Assembly: GCA_035041965.1 (NCBI GenBank)
Contig: JAPYMA010000180.1
Location: forward strand, 1-64,000
From: Anisakis pegreffii
Lineage: Eukaryota; Nematoda; Chromadorea; Rhabditida; Anisakidae
DNA: 64,000 nt
Direction: 5' to 3'
A model generated the notes under the pieces. It saw nothing but the letters and a program-made list of their open reading frames with translations. It was not told where the DNA came from and did not search any database. Position 1 is the stretch's first letter, and every line of letters starts with the position of its first letter. A program made the translations under genes and the position numbers. Shown piece after piece: positions 62,141 to 64,000 of the stretch.

Positions 62141-64000
62141 TCGAACTTACAGTACTTGATTGTCATCATTCGTCCTCGACCACAGCCTATAAAAATACTT
62201 TTTATCGACCACGTCATATGTAAGGTACTATTATCATAGTTTTATAAAATACCTTTCATCGATCGCGTCATATAAAGTACTTTTGCCGTATTTTCTATGA
62301 AATACTTTTTATTGACCGCGTTATATAAGGTACTTTTGTCGTAGTTTCTAGATAAAATTGATTTCGTGTGTGTTGTATTATCGAAATTAACTGAATGTTT
62401 CGACGTTAAATCTTATTTTGGGCTAGAGAATTTTAATTCAGTACGCTTTGTGACTTCAATCTGCAGGATAATTTAAGATTGGTACGAGTTATTGATTGTT
62501 TCATATTTGATTGTTGTGACAATGTTGTGCGATTGACATGCAAATATTATTATGGTTGTTTCGAGGTGTGTATTCGAAGCACTTCAAAGTTTCTGAACTT
62601 CTAACCTAGCCACTCGGTCTTGAGGCGGGCTGTCCTGCGAAGCCTCGCAACGTAAACCTGAACTTACGGGTTTACGGGCCAAACAGGTTGGCTCGCTGAT
62701 GGACCGGTTAATAAAGAAAACAAAGAAAATATGAAAAGAATTAAATCATTAAATCAATATTATAGAATTTTTATTTATTTATATACTAAAAGTAATTTTT
62801 AAAAATTTACATACTTAATTTTTAATATTTAATTTATACACTCAAAATAATTTAGTTTACTTGTGTAAATGTAAACATTTATATAAACATTCCTAAAACA
62901 TTAATTTCATTTCGCAAAACATCAATTAATTTTATTAATTTAATTTCATACAAACTGAAAACATTGATTAATTACATTTAATAATAACATCAAACAAATC
63001 AAAAACCTAATCAAAAATTACTACGGGTGACCACTAAGTCCCTAAAAACAAGATTAAAAAGTACTTGTGGTCCATCCAGTAAAATGGTCCACACTCTGCA
63101 TGCTTCTTCTTTAGCTTCAGCTGCTGTTTTACGAAAGCAGGCGCCACTCTGCTTCCAACCCTCTGCGAGGGGAAGGCGACATCTGTGGGACGGATGGAAT
63201 TCTGAAGTGCAATAAGGTAAGTAAAGAATGCATTATTATTGTCATCATTATTATTATATTGTTATGATTGGTGATGAAAATCATAAGGATATCAATGGTG
63301 ACTAATTGACTTGTTGATGGAATAAAAAATGACTGACTTGGAAGCTGGCGCACACTACAACCGCTTCCTTTGCTTCAGCGTAGTCTTTTAGGGAGACCGG
63401 CGCCACCCTAGTCTCCAACCCTCCCTATTAATCCGGGCTTGGGACCGGCACCGGTCCATCAGCAAGCCAACCTGTTTGGCCCGTAAACCCGTAAGTTCAG
63501 GTTTACGTTGCGAGGCTTCGCAGGACAGCCCGCCTCAAGACCGAGTGGCTAGGTTAGAAGTTCAGAAACTTTAAAGTGCTTCGAATACACACCTCGAAAC
63601 AACCATAATAATATCTGAATGTCAATCGCACAACATTGCCACAACAATCAAACATGAAACAATCAATAACTCGTACCAATCTTAAATTATCCTGCAGATT
63701 GAAGTCACAAAGCGTACTGAATTAAAATTCTCTAGCCCAAAATAAGATTTAAAGTCGAAACATTCAGTTAATTTCGAGAATACAACACACACGAAATCAA
63801 TTTTATCTAGAAACTACGACAAAAGTACCTTATATAACGTGGTCAATAAAAGGTATTTTATGGAAATACTGCAAAAGTACTTTATATGACGTGGTCGATA
63901 AAAGTATTTTTATAGGCTGTGGTCGGGGACGAATGATGACAATTAAGCACTGTAAGTTCGAAGTACGAATCGCATGTGATAATGTTTTGGAATGTATTAT
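62130..64000. mobile_element. Large foldback element with ~550-580 bp inverted arms (cut by window edge)
   Basis: The left arm 62130-62707 matches the reverse complement of 63451 to the window end, with a loop of about 743 bp. Matching words include CGCAACGTAAACCTGAACTT and GGCCAAACAGGTTGGCTCGC. The loop is AT-rich and contains two related ~65-bp blocks near 63100-63175 and 63355-63425 (GGCGCCACTCTGCTTCC versus GGCGCCACCCTAGTCTCC). No transposase was seen. Long inverted arms without genes suit a foldback or non-autonomous DNA transposon. Confidence 0.8.

Overview
The window is from an animal nuclear genome. It holds intron-rich genes for metazoan proteins (ATG2, trifunctional C1-THF synthase, a ZnT1-type zinc transporter, TAF3, an aminergic GPCR). 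Introns are packed with AAT/AAC microsatellites and small transposons. I cannot place the species: the receptor type suits an invertebrate such as a nematode or other ecdysozoan, but nothing seen is diagnostic. No prokaryotic, viral or organellar segment was recognised.

Layout. Minus strand: ATG2 5' portion (95-5764, runs off the low edge); an unresolved open block (6680-7510); MTHFD1 (7920-12980); a large unidentified nuclear C2H2 protein with four repeated basic/acidic modules (16532-25775); an SLC30A1/10-type zinc exporter (27397-31104). Then about 8 kb without a recognised gene (31105-39238), an aminergic GPCR on the plus strand (39239-43524), and TAF3 on the minus strand (45991-58646). 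The right end (58647-64000) is repeat-rich: tandem and direct duplications, perfect hairpins, and half of a large foldback element with arms of about 550 bp.

The exon models were built by hand from homology, splice sites and reading phase. They close on whole codons: MTHFD1 17 exons/935 aa after one 1-nt correction, TAF3 23 exons/about 1744 aa after one, the unidentified gene 19 exons/about 1832 aa after one, and the transporter 9 exons/604 aa. The genes are unrelated housekeeping or signalling functions (autophagy lipid transfer, one-carbon metabolism, zinc export, TFIID); I see no shared pathway.

Main points for follow-up: (1) 3' splice sites in MTHFD1 and ATG2 have a purine before AG in 19 of 34 introns, which is very unusual in animals, plus one GC-AG intron. 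(2) The unidentified gene alternates an RAxxILARMR-type motif with acidic serine tracts four times. (3) All three frame disruptions found coincide with the same 10-mer, CTCC(T/A)GCCGC. (4) A hAT-like MITE family with 7-8 bp target duplications has six of its seven copies in TAF3 introns. (5) A tRNA-derived SINE family includes a subfamily with an inverted head.
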